Shown here one piece after another: positions 16,117-24,891 of a stretch of DNA of 64,000 nt. The notes below the pieces were generated by a model that had not been told where the DNA came from, searched no databases, and saw only the letters and a list, made by a program, of their open reading frames with translations. The DNA lies in contig CP109468.1 in assembly GCA_036227345.1 (NCBI GenBank), forward strand, positions 3,534,001-3,598,000. Reading direction: 5' to 3'. The stretch comes from Streptomyces sp. NBC_01463. Lineage in GTDB: Bacteria; Actinomycetota; Actinomycetes; Streptomycetales; Streptomycetaceae. Positions within the stretch are counted from its first letter, which is position 1, and the number at the start of each line of letters is the position of its first letter. The translations under genes were made by a program, and so were the position numbers.

Positions 16117-17802
16117 TCAGGAGGAGTGAATCTTGAGCCCCTCCGTCACCTGCTCGAAAATCTTCTCCCCGTCCCGCGCGGCCTGCCCTGCCGCGGGCAT
16201 CTCGATCCGCACGTGCCAGTACACCGAGTCCTTGGTCTTCCCGGGGATCCACAGCTCCCGGAACTGCTCGTGCCGCGGGTCGTCCTCCGTGGCGGAGTAC
16301 GGCACGTAGTCGACGGTCATCTCGAAGGCCTTGCGGCCCTGGTGCGTGACCTCCTCGGAGGTGACGGTCGCGTCCTTCATCTGGGTGGCGCTCGCGCCGC
16401 CCTTCTCGTAGTACGCCTTGCGGGCGGCGATGTCCGCACCGGGATCGTCGGCGTCGTCGACGGCGGGTCCCCGGTGCCAGAAGTCGATGGCGAAGACGCC
16501 GCTGGGGTCGCCGAACCACACCAGCCCGTCGTCGCTCTCCTCGTGACGCTGGTACTCCTTCGGCACGGTCACGTCCGCCTTGAGCACCTCCGTCTCCGGC
16601 CTGGACTGCCAGCCCTCGGGCAGACCGCCGCCCGAGAACGGATTGGCGAACAGCAGGACGAGCGCGACGACCACCGCCAGCAGCCCGCCGCCGAAGGCGG
16701 ACTGGGCGCGGCGGTTGCCGTGCAGCGCCGGCGGCAGCCAGCGGCTCCCGCCGGCGTCCGCGCCTCCCGGGTACAGCCGGGTGGCGGTGGAGGGGACGGG
16801 CTGCGGGGCGGTGAGGGACTCCAGGGTCTGCCGGATCTCCGCGGCCGACGGCCGCGCCGCGGGGTCCTTGCGCAGCAGCTGCATCACCAGCGTGCCGAAG
16901 GCCCCCGTGCCGCGGGCCGGCATCTGCGGTTCCGCCGACAGGACGGCCTGCAGCGTCGCCGGGGTGTGCGAGCGGCGGTACGGGGAGACGCCCTCCACCG
17001 CCGCGTACAGCACGACGCCCAGCGACCAGAGGTCGGACTCGGGGCCCGGGCGCTGCCCCAGCACCCGTTCCGGCGCGATGTACTCGGGCGAGCCGACGAA
17101 CGCACCGGTCTCGGTGAGCCCCTCCTCGCCCTCCACCTGCGCGATGCCGAAGTCGGTGAGGACGACCCGGTCCCCGCGGCCCAGCAGCACGTTGGCGGGT
17201 TTGACGTCACGGTGCAGGACGCCCGCGCCGTGCGCGGCGGTCAGCGCGCCCAGGACGGCGAGGCCGATCCGTGACGCCTCGCGCGGGTCGAGGGTGCCCT
17301 CCTGGAGCAGATCGGCGAGCGACTGACCGCGCACCAGCTCCATCACGATCCACGGCTTGGCGTCCTCGACGACCACGTCGTGCACGGTGACGACGGAGGG
17401 ATGGTCGATCCGGGCCGCGGCCCGCGCCTCGCGCTGCATCCGCAGATGGACGATCTCGCGGTCCCGCGCGCCCAGATGGTCGGGCACCCGGGGCTCCTTG
17501 ACGGCGACGTCCCGGTCGACGACCTCGTCGTGGGCCCGCCAGACGGTGCCCATGCCGCCGGCTCCCAGCCGCCCGACGAGCCGGTAGCGGCCGCCGAGGA
17601 GACGGCCGGCGCCCTGTTCGGGCAGCTCCGCTCCGGGCCGTACCTGTCCGGGAACGGGCGGCACCGGAGCAGGCGGGGCGGGCGCCGCCGGCCCGGGTAC
17701 CGGTGCCCGCTCGGTGGGCGGTCCGGACGATGGTGCCGGTGCGTGCGGTGGCCGCAGCGCATAGCTGGTGGGCTCCTCCGCCTGTCCCCCGTCGTTCGTC
17801 AT
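16117..17802 (-). CDS. Membrane Ser/Thr protein kinase (Hanks type), A
   Basis: A 561-residue transmembrane kinase. A Pro-rich N-terminal 65 residues precede the kinase domain: Gly loop GRLGAGGMGTVW, VAVKE with Lys102, HRDVKPAN at 197-204, DFG at 217-219, and an activation loop ending SPEYIAPE. One membrane helix lies at about 371-387. The ectodomain of about 170 residues starts LPEGWQSRPETEVL. All catalytic residues are present. The start MTNDGG at 17802 was chosen over GTG 17838. It is the last of four kinase-family genes in a row. Confidence 0.93.
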   Translation of the reverse strand: MTNDGGQAEEPTSYALRPPHAPAPSSGPPTERAPVPGPAAPAPPAPVPPVPGQVRPGAELPEQGAGRLLGGRYRLVGRLGAGGMGTVWRAHDEVVDRDVAVKEPRVPDHLGARDREIVHLRMQREARAAARIDHPSVVTVHDVVVEDAKPWIVMELVRGQSLADLLQEGTLDPREASRIGLAVLGALTAAHGAGVLHRDVKPANVLLGRGDRVVLTDFGIAQVEGEEGLTETGAFVGSPEYIAPERVLGQRPGPESDLWSLGVVLYAAVEGVSPYRRSHTPATLQAVLSAEPQMPARGTGAFGTLVMQLLRKDPAARPSAAEIRQTLESLTAPQPVPSTATRLYPGGADAGGSRWLPPALHGNRRAQSAFGGGLLAVVVALVLLFANPFSGGGLPEGWQSRPETEVLKADVTVPKEYQRHEESDDGLVWFGDPSGVFAIDFWHRGPAVDDADDPGADIAARKAYYEKGGASATQMKDATVTSEEVTHQGRKAFEMTVDYVPYSATEDDPRHEQFRELWIPGKTKDSVYWHVRIEMPAAGQAARDGEKIFEQVTEGLKIHSS

Positions 17803-17898
17803 GCGCACATCCTGTCCGAGGCCACGCCCCGTGACCACAGGGGCAGTTGAGCGATGACAGACCCGTGACAGTCCGGCGGCCGGCCGGGTCGGGCGGGG

Positions 17899-19548
17899 TC
17901 AGCCCTCGTCGGCAGGCGCACGCCAACTGCGCAGCATCGCCTGGAACTGGTCCCGGGTGACGTCCCAGTCCTTCTCCGGCCCCGTCATGTACAGCGCGTA
18001 CTCCGGGCCGCCCTCCTTGGCGTAGTACATCTGGTCGATGGCGTGCCGCGGGCCGGCGCCGTCCTTCTCGGTCCAGGTGAACTCCCAGATGGATCCGGGC
18101 TGGTCCCGGTAGACGTTGGAGTTCATCTCCAGGCTCCGGTAGTCCGGCAGCCGCTCCTTCAGGCTCGTCTCCAGGTTCTGCATGTGCGTGTACGGGTGCT
18201 CGAAGTCGGGCGTCGGATCGACGCTGAAGCGGAAGTAGTGCACACCGTCGTCCGGCGTGTAGTCGATGTTGGTGCCGTTCACCTGCCGCTCCCAGCCGAT
18301 CGGCATCAGGATGCTGAACCCGGCCGGGTCCTCCACCCGCCGCCAGCCCTCCGGCACCCCCTGCTTCGACGGGTCCGGCTTCGACGACGGGGTGGGGGTC
18401 GGGGTGGCCGGTCCCGGCGAGCGGGTGCCGTGGGACGCCGTGCCGCCGGTCCCGCCGCCGGTGTCGTCGTCCGCACGGTTGGAGTACAGCATCGCGGCGA
18501 TGCCCGCGCCGCCTCCCACCAGCGCCGCCAGGGCGATGACCACGAGCGTGGTGCGCCAGCGGCCGCGGGTGCGCCGGGTGACGGGTGCGGAGCCGGGGGG
18601 CGGAACCGGTCCGGGGTAGGGCAGTTGGGCCGTGCCGCCGTCCGCGCCCATCGCGTGCATGACCTCGTCCGGGACCCGCTGGGTGGGGACGTACGCCTGG
18701 GCCGAACGGGGTGCGCGCCCCTCCATGGCCTCCAGCAGCATCCGTTCGGTCTCCGCGGCCGTCGGCCGGTCCTCGGGTTCCTTGCGGAGCAGTGCGGTGA
18801 TGACGTGCCCCAGCGCCCCGGCCCGCTCGGGCGGCGGCGGATCCTCGGTGACGACGGCCTGCATCGTGGAGATCGGCGAGGTGCGGCGGAACGGCGAACG
18901 GCCCTCGACCGCGGTGTACAGCGTGGCGCCCAGCGACCACAGGTCGGACGCGGGGCCGGGATCGCCGCCGCGTACCCGCTCGGGGGCCAGGTAGTCGATG
19001 GAGCCGACCAGTTCACCGGTCCTGGTGATGGTCGAGTCGCCCTCTATCGCGGCGATCCCGAAGTCGGTGAGCAGCACCCGGCCGTCCCGGGCGAGCAGGA
19101 CGTTGCCCGGCTTCACATCGCGGTGCAGCACCCCGGCGCCGTGGGCGGCGCGCAGGGCGCCCAGCACGTGGAGGCCGATCCTGGCGGCCTCGCGCGGGTC
19201 GACCTCGCCGGACTCCTTGGCCTGGTCGGCGAGTGACGGTCCGTCGACGTACTGCATGACGATCCACGGCCGGTTGTCGTACTCGATCACGTCATGGACG
19301 GTGACCACGCCGGGGTGGGTGATGCGGGCGGCGGCGCGGGCCTCCTTCTGGGTCCGCGCGTGCAGGACGACCCGGTCCGCCTCGGCGACGTACAGCCCGG
19401 CCGTCAGTTCCTTGACGGCGACGGTGCGGTGCAGCACCTCGTCATGGGCGCGCCAGACCTTGCCCATGCCGCCGCGTCCGAGGACCTCGCCGAGCCGGTA
19501 CCTCCCGGCCAGCAGCAGTCCCGCTTCCGTGCCCTGTGATCGATCCAC
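17899..19548 (-). CDS. Membrane Ser/Thr protein kinase (Hanks type), B
   Basis: A 549-residue kinase starting at GTG 19548. The kinase domain starts near residue 16: GEVLGRGGMGKVW, Lys46 in VAVKEL, HRDVKPGN at 142-149, DFG at 162-164, and an activation loop ending SIDYLAPE. A Pro-rich linker leads to a membrane helix at 334-354, then a Ser/Pro stalk and an ectodomain starting VPEGWRRVEDPAGFSILMP. The catalytic set is complete. The ectodomain pattern is shared with the two genes upstream and more weakly with kinase A. Confidence 0.93.
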   Translation of the reverse strand: MDRSQGTEAGLLLAGRYRLGEVLGRGGMGKVWRAHDEVLHRTVAVKELTAGLYVAEADRVVLHARTQKEARAAARITHPGVVTVHDVIEYDNRPWIVMQYVDGPSLADQAKESGEVDPREAARIGLHVLGALRAAHGAGVLHRDVKPGNVLLARDGRVLLTDFGIAAIEGDSTITRTGELVGSIDYLAPERVRGGDPGPASDLWSLGATLYTAVEGRSPFRRTSPISTMQAVVTEDPPPPERAGALGHVITALLRKEPEDRPTAAETERMLLEAMEGRAPRSAQAYVPTQRVPDEVMHAMGADGGTAQLPYPGPVPPPGSAPVTRRTRGRWRTTLVVIALAALVGGGAGIAAMLYSNRADDDTGGGTGGTASHGTRSPGPATPTPTPSSKPDPSKQGVPEGWRRVEDPAGFSILMPIGWERQVNGTNIDYTPDDGVHYFRFSVDPTPDFEHPYTHMQNLETSLKERLPDYRSLEMNSNVYRDQPGSIWEFTWTEKDGAGPRHAIDQMYYAKEGGPEYALYMTGPEKDWDVTRDQFQAMLRSWRAPADEG

Positions 19549-19703
19549 GTGTGTCCCCGCCCCGTTCCTTCGGATGACAGGTTACGGAGGGGAGGTGCGG
19601 CCACGGAACCTCGCACCGCTCACGAGATCGCACTGTGATGCTTGTCGCTTCCCGGCAGCGGTGTGCCGAAACCGGCCGGGCACACAGCGTCAGGCGGTTC
19701 GTC

Positions 19704-22430
19704 TCACTTCGTCACGCGGTAGGAGGTACTGGCCTGTTGGTAGATGTCGTTCACCTTGTCGCGCTCGCCCACCGGGCCGATGGCCTGGAGGATGTGGTAC
19801 TTGCCGTCGACGACCATCACCAGGTTGCGGACGAAGAGCTCGCGGCCGCCCGCCTGCCAGGTGTACTGCCCCTCCGCCATGGCCTGCTGCCCGACGTCGA
19901 TCCGGCGCAGCCCGCTCGCGGACGACCAGCTGGAGTCGCGGAACGGCTTCAACTCCGGTTCCTTGTCCCGCTGGTAGTCGAGCGGGTCCGAGCCGCCGGA
20001 CTTGACCGTGTCGCGCCCGGGCACGATGAGGACGCTGAACCCGCCGTCGCCGTAGCGGATCTGACGGTTCGCGTTGGGCGCGACGCGCGCCCAGCCCTTG
20101 GGCAGCCCGACCTCGAAGCCCTCGGCGTCCTTGCGCAGCGCGTAGCCGGGCGCGAGGGCGACGGCGGAGCGGCTGGTCTGCGGCTGCTGCGCGCCGGAGG
20201 ACTGCGACGGGTCGGGGTCCGGGCCGCCGGAGCCGCCGTTGCCGGGTTCGGGTGCTCCGGACGCGGTACGGGACGGGGACGCGCCGGCCCCCTGCTCCGT
20301 ACCGGACTTGGGCATGAACATCACCGCGTACGCGATCGCCGCGACCAGGAGCAGCAGGATCAGGACGAGCAGCAGCCGGCCGAGCCGCCGCGGTGCGCGC
20401 TTGCCGCCCTGCTGCGGGCGGGGCGGGGTGCGCAGCGCCTTGGGCCCCTTGGGCTCGCGGACCGGCCTGGGGTTCTTCGGCTCGCGCACCTGCTGCCGGG
20501 GGGCCCGCTCCACGGGTTCCGGACGGTCCTTGGTGTGGCGGTGCCTGCCGTGTGCCGCGCCGCCCCGGCGGCCGCGGCGCTTGCGGACGAGTTCGCCGCG
20601 GCGGCGCACGACGGGCAGCCGGGTGGCGTCGGGGGACGGCAGCGGCACGACGTCCGCACCGGCCTCCGGCTCCGGCGCCGAGCGCACCAGGGAGCGCAGC
20701 CAGCCCCGCAGCTCCTCGAAGTCCGGCCGCTCGGTGGGGTCCTGGCGCAGCAGCGACTCGACGACGGGCCGCAGCGGGCCGCACTCCTCGGCGAAGGCGG
20801 GCGGTTCGCCGCAGACCATCTGGACGAGTTCGGCGGCGCTCTCCTCGGGGTACGGGGCGTGGCCCTGGACGGCGCGGTAGAGCAGGGCGCCCAGCGCCCA
20901 GAGGTCGGTGGAGGGGCCGATGGGCGGGGCCAGCTGCCAGTTCTCGTGGACCGGTCCGGCCTGCTCGGGCGCCCAGCGCTCGGTGACCGCGCCGACGACG
21001 GCGATCCGGGCCTGCCGGGCGCGTTCGGCGGCGAGGGTGGTGGCGGGGCCGCGGTAGGCGGACGGGCCGCGGCTGCCGGCGACGATCTCGTCCCAGCGGC
21101 CCGGGGAGGTGTCGCGGGTGGTGGCCGGAACGAGCGGGCTGACGGCCGGGGTGGTGTCGTGGCGCCGGGAGTCGGCGCGCAGGGCGTCCTCGTTGGAACC
21201 CCCGGCGGACACCGGGCGTCCGTAGCCGGGGCCGTCGTCCCAGGTGCCGGTCAGGTGGAGCCGCCGGGGCGGCGGCCCGCCGTCGTCGTCCTCGTCGTCG
21301 TACGGGTCCTCGTCGTCGTACAGGTCCTCGCCGTACGTCTCCGGGACGCCCGGCAGGCCGAGCGGGGGCTGCGGGTGGGCGGGCCGCTGCACCGGGAGGG
21401 TGCCGGTGTCCTGCGTCTCGTCCCGGCCGGCCCGGCGCTCCTCCTCGCTGATGCGGGCGGCGGCGCGGGCACCCGCGCGGTACGCGGCGATGGCACCGGC
21501 CCGGGCTGCCCTGGCCCGGGCGGCACCTGCCTCGTCGGATGCGGGGACGGGCAGGGTGCCGGGCGGCATGGGCGCGGGCTGTGAAGGCCGCGGCACGGAC
21601 TCCAGCTCCCCGGCGCCGTGGGGCTGCGCGGGCCCGTCGCCGTACCCCGGCTCGATGGCCGCGGGTTCGCGGGCAGCGGGCACCTCGGGGGCACCGTGCG
21701 GGTCGCTGTACGGGTCGCCGTGGGGATCGTTGTACGGATCGCCGTCGCCCGCCTCCACCGCGGGCGGGACGTACGGGCCGGTGGGGCCGGACTCGACCGC
21801 GGGGCTGCCGTACGCACCCTCGGGATCGCCGTCGTCGGGGCGCGGCACCGGCACATATCCGCAGAGCGCCTCCTCGGCCGCCCCGGCCGCCAGGCCGGTC
21901 AGCACGACGCGTCCGTCGTCGCAGATCAGCACCGTGCGCACGGTGATGTTGCGGTGGGTCCAGCCGTGGGCGTGCAGGACCCGCAGCGCGGTCAGGACGT
22001 CGGAGCCGATCTCGGCGGCCCGGTACGGATTGAGCGGGCGCTCCGCGAGCAGGGCCGCCAGCGGCCGGGCCGCCACCAGCTCGCTCACGATCCAGAGCGA
22101 GCCCGCCTCGGCGAACACGTCGAAGACCTGGTCCAGGCGCGGGTGGTCGGGCACCTGGGCCGCCGCCTGGGCGGCCTCTATGGCGCGCCGGACGGCCGGA
22201 TCGGTGGACCGCCGCACCGTGCGCGCGCTGGTGCGCCGCGCTGCTGTGGGCACCCCGTCCGCGTCGAGCACCTCGGCGTCCACGACCTCGGGCAACGGCA
22301 CCTGCCGGACGAGGACTTCCTGTCCGCTGTAGGTGTCGAACGCCCGGGTCTCGACCAGTTCGTACTCGTCGGACGGGGGCAGCGGAAGGCGGTAGCGGTC
22401 GGCAAGTACCCGACCCGCATAGTCGTCCAC
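19704..22430 (-). CDS. Transmembrane pseudokinase with a large activation-segment insert
   Basis: A 908-residue kinase-fold protein that appears catalytically dead. The Lys strand reads EVLVRQVPL (no VAVK), the catalytic loop reads THRN at 158-161 in place of HRD, and DFG is replaced by TGL at 178-180. About 295 residues of Pro/Asp/Ala-rich low-complexity sequence (about 185-480) separate that point from the rest of the C-lobe, which resumes with RWAPEQ at 485-490, STDLWALGALLYRAVQG and LLRQDPTERPDF. A basic linker, a membrane helix at 686-706 and an ectodomain resembling kinases B and D follow. GTG 22430 is preceded by GGGGAGG at ideal spacing and was preferred over 22487. Confidence 0.88.
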   Translation of the reverse strand: MDDYAGRVLADRYRLPLPPSDEYELVETRAFDTYSGQEVLVRQVPLPEVVDAEVLDADGVPTAARRTSARTVRRSTDPAVRRAIEAAQAAAQVPDHPRLDQVFDVFAEAGSLWIVSELVAARPLAALLAERPLNPYRAAEIGSDVLTALRVLHAHGWTHRNITVRTVLICDDGRVVLTGLAAGAAEEALCGYVPVPRPDDGDPEGAYGSPAVESGPTGPYVPPAVEAGDGDPYNDPHGDPYSDPHGAPEVPAAREPAAIEPGYGDGPAQPHGAGELESVPRPSQPAPMPPGTLPVPASDEAGAARARAARAGAIAAYRAGARAAARISEEERRAGRDETQDTGTLPVQRPAHPQPPLGLPGVPETYGEDLYDDEDPYDDEDDDGGPPPRRLHLTGTWDDGPGYGRPVSAGGSNEDALRADSRRHDTTPAVSPLVPATTRDTSPGRWDEIVAGSRGPSAYRGPATTLAAERARQARIAVVGAVTERWAPEQAGPVHENWQLAPPIGPSTDLWALGALLYRAVQGHAPYPEESAAELVQMVCGEPPAFAEECGPLRPVVESLLRQDPTERPDFEELRGWLRSLVRSAPEPEAGADVVPLPSPDATRLPVVRRRGELVRKRRGRRGGAAHGRHRHTKDRPEPVERAPRQQVREPKNPRPVREPKGPKALRTPPRPQQGGKRAPRRLGRLLLVLILLLLVAAIAYAVMFMPKSGTEQGAGASPSRTASGAPEPGNGGSGGPDPDPSQSSGAQQPQTSRSAVALAPGYALRKDAEGFEVGLPKGWARVAPNANRQIRYGDGGFSVLIVPGRDTVKSGGSDPLDYQRDKEPELKPFRDSSWSSASGLRRIDVGQQAMAEGQYTWQAGGRELFVRNLVMVVDGKYHILQAIGPVGERDKVNDIYQQASTSYRVTK

Positions 22431-22484
22431 GACGCCTCCCCAGAGCGCGCTGTTCCCCCGGTCACGTAGACCGCACGAAGTCGC

Positions 22485-22511
22485 CAATTGCGGTCACTTA
22501 CTGTGCAATTG
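22485..22511. promoter_or_regulatory. Inverted repeat upstream of the pseudokinase gene
   Basis: CAATTGC (22485-22491) and GCAATTG (22505-22511) form 7-base arms with a 13-base spacer, 55-81 bases ahead of the pseudokinase GTG. It is locally AT-rich and is a candidate operator or promoter element. Confidence 0.35.
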
Positions 22512-22610
22512 ACTTGAGGTTTCGGCTGCGTACGGTCTTCGAGCTCTCACAATACGTGGCAAGCGGCGGCCGCGCGGCAGGGTCGGCGCAACCCGGCCGC
22601 ACGGCTTGGC

Positions 22611-24557
22611 TCAGTCGAGCGGCTTGAACGTGTCGAACGCCGTCTTGCGCAGCGTCCGGCACTCCTTGGCGTCCCATGCGTCGGCCGGGCAGCTGATCAT
22701 GATCGCGTATCCGTGACCGGCGTCGACCTTGAAGCCGCGGTTGATCACCCGTACCCGCTGGCCCTGCTGCGTACGCTCGAACTGCCAGTCGGCGACGGTC
22801 GGGTAGCCGTTGTACTGGACCTTGTTTATGCCGAGGTGGTGGTAGTTGTTGCTGGTGCCGGCGACGGCGGCCCGGGCCGCGTTCCACGCGGCCGCGGCAT
22901 CGCCGCCGGGCGAACGGGTGTAGTCGACCTGGATACGGGGGAAGCCGCCGCTGACGTTGTATATGGCACCGGAGTTGGCGCCCGCCGTCTTGTCGAAGCG
23001 GAAGTTCCCGGGCATCGCCATGGAGAAGTGGAACTGCTTGTTCTCCACCGCCCGGAAGCCGGCCGGCACGGCGTCGTCCGAGCCCTTGTCCTTCGCGTCG
23101 TCCGAGCCCTTGCCCGAGTCGTCGTCCGCGCCCTGGCCGCCGCCCTTGGCGTCGTCGTCCTCGCCCTTGCCCTGTTCCTTGCCGCTGCCCTGCTCCGTGT
23201 CGGCGGAGGACCCGGTGCCGCTGCCGGCGGAGGACCCGGCCGAGGCGGACGCGCCGTCCTTGACCTTGCCCGCGTTGTCGGAACCCTTGTCGTCCCCGCC
23301 GAGCGTGAGCGCGAGGACCGTGGCGAGCACGGCGAGCACGATGACGGCCGCGATGATCGCCAGCGTGCGGCGCGGCACCACGTCCGTGAGCGAGGCCCGG
23401 GGGGTGACCGGCGAGGTGGCCGGACGCGGCGGCGGTACGGCCCCCGAGGGGGAGGCCGTGGCCGTCGCCGGAGCCTTGGCGGGCCGGGCCGGGGCGGCGG
23501 AACCGGCGGCGACACCCGCGCCCGCGGCCGGTGCCGCCTTCGCGTTCCGCACCGAGCGCAGGGCCCCGCGCAGCCGGTCGCGGCCGCCCTCGCCCGTCTC
23601 CCCGGACTTCCGGGCGGACTTGGGCGTGGCGTCGGCGACGTTCTTGGGGATCGCCATCACCTGGGTGGCGTCGGCGGGCGGCGGCACCGGGACGTCAGGC
23701 TGCTCCGGGGCGTTGATGACGTCGGTGAGCAGGGCGCGCGCGCCCGCGTCGTCGAGCCGCTGCTCCGGATCCCGGGCGAGCAGCCCGTAGATGACCTCCT
23801 CCAGCGGGCCCGCGTTCTTCGGCGGGTCCAGCGGTTCGGTCATCACGGCGGTCAGGGTCGCGATCGCGGACCCCTTGTCGTAGGGCGGGCAGCCCTCCAC
23901 GCTCGCGTACAGCAGTCCGCCGAGCGACCACAGGTCGGCGGGCGGTCCCGGCTTGTGCCCGCGGGCCCGCTCGGGCGAGATGTACGAAGGGGCGCCGACG
24001 AGCATGCCGGTGGAGGTGACGGACGGGTCGCCCTCGACCTGGGCGATCCCGAAGTCGGTCAGCACGACCCGGCCGTCCTCGGAGATCAGCACGTTGGACG
24101 GCTTCACATCGCGGTGCAGGATGCCCTCGCGGTGCGCCGAGCGCAGCACGTCGAGGATGGCGAGACCGACCTCCGCCGCGCGGCGCGGCGTCAGGACGCC
24201 GTCCTCGCGCACCGCTTCGGCCAGCGACTTGCCCTCGATGAGTTCCATGACGATCCACGGCCGGTCGTCCTCGTCGACCACGTCGTAGACGGTGACCGCG
24301 CCGTTGTTGCGGATCCGGGCGATCGCCTTGGCCTCGCGCAGCGTACGCGTGATGAGCCGGCGCTTCTCGTCGTCGTCGATGGCCGAGGGGAACCGCAGTT
24401 CCTTGACCGCGACCGTGCGGCCCAGCGTCTCGTCGACGGCGCGCCAGACGGTCCCCATACCGCCCCGGCCGAGTACCTCCCCGAGCCGGTATCGCCCCGA
24501 AAGGAGGCGTCCGTCCTTGTCCCGTTGGGGCTCCCGTGCCTGCTCCGCCTCCGACAT
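22611..24557 (-). CDS. Membrane Ser/Thr protein kinase (Hanks type), D
   Basis: A 648-residue kinase, first gene of the array. Gly loop GEVLGRGGMGTVW, Lys52, HRDVKPSN at 148-155, DFG at 168-170, activation loop TSTGMLVGAPSYISPE. A Pro/Ala-rich juxtamembrane region leads to a membrane helix at 398-419. Then come about 80 residues of Ser/Gly/Asp/Lys-rich spacer, probably an extended stalk, and a globular ectodomain from VPAGFRAVENKQFHFSMAMP to the end, with two Cys that could form a disulfide. The catalytic set is complete. Confidence 0.93.
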   Translation of the reverse strand: MSEAEQAREPQRDKDGRLLSGRYRLGEVLGRGGMGTVWRAVDETLGRTVAVKELRFPSAIDDDEKRRLITRTLREAKAIARIRNNGAVTVYDVVDEDDRPWIVMELIEGKSLAEAVREDGVLTPRRAAEVGLAILDVLRSAHREGILHRDVKPSNVLISEDGRVVLTDFGIAQVEGDPSVTSTGMLVGAPSYISPERARGHKPGPPADLWSLGGLLYASVEGCPPYDKGSAIATLTAVMTEPLDPPKNAGPLEEVIYGLLARDPEQRLDDAGARALLTDVINAPEQPDVPVPPPADATQVMAIPKNVADATPKSARKSGETGEGGRDRLRGALRSVRNAKAAPAAGAGVAAGSAAPARPAKAPATATASPSGAVPPPRPATSPVTPRASLTDVVPRRTLAIIAAVIVLAVLATVLALTLGGDDKGSDNAGKVKDGASASAGSSAGSGTGSSADTEQGSGKEQGKGEDDDAKGGGQGADDDSGKGSDDAKDKGSDDAVPAGFRAVENKQFHFSMAMPGNFRFDKTAGANSGAIYNVSGGFPRIQVDYTRSPGGDAAAAWNAARAAVAGTSNNYHHLGINKVQYNGYPTVADWQFERTQQGQRVRVINRGFKVDAGHGYAIMISCPADAWDAKECRTLRKTAFDTFKPLD

Positions 24558-24806
24558 GCGTCCCCTCTGCGATCAACCCGCCCTGGCAGAGCGTTCATTG
24601 TCCCTCACCCCGGGACCGGTCCTGGTGCCGGGTCCGGGGACCGTGATGACGGGGCCGGAGGAAGCGATTCCTGTCGGCCCGTACCGGGGAGGGCGCTGCC
24701 GCGCCGTGTCCTTGAACCCCTGCCCAGCGAACCACATCTCACGCCGGGCACTCCCCTGCCTACCACGGCCCGTCGTCCACAGCGCCGCTCCGAACCGCCG
24801 TATTCC

Positions 24807-24880
24807 CGGCGGCGGTCCGCCGTCCCGTCCCGCGCCGGAAGGCGGCCGGAGGGAAGCGGACGGCGGACCGCCGCCGTCCG
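24807..24880 (-). terminator. Large terminator structure after glpD
   Basis: Arms 24807-24825 and 24858-24876 are perfectly complementary over 19 bases with a 32-base loop. The distal arm also folds on itself (24857-24866 with 24871-24880 around ACCG), so two alternative hairpins are possible. It starts 12 bases beyond the glpD stop. The remaining 24558-24806 stretch between kinase D and this structure carries no credible gene and only weak promoter-like sequence. Confidence 0.8.
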
Positions 24881-24891
24881 GCCGAGGGAGC

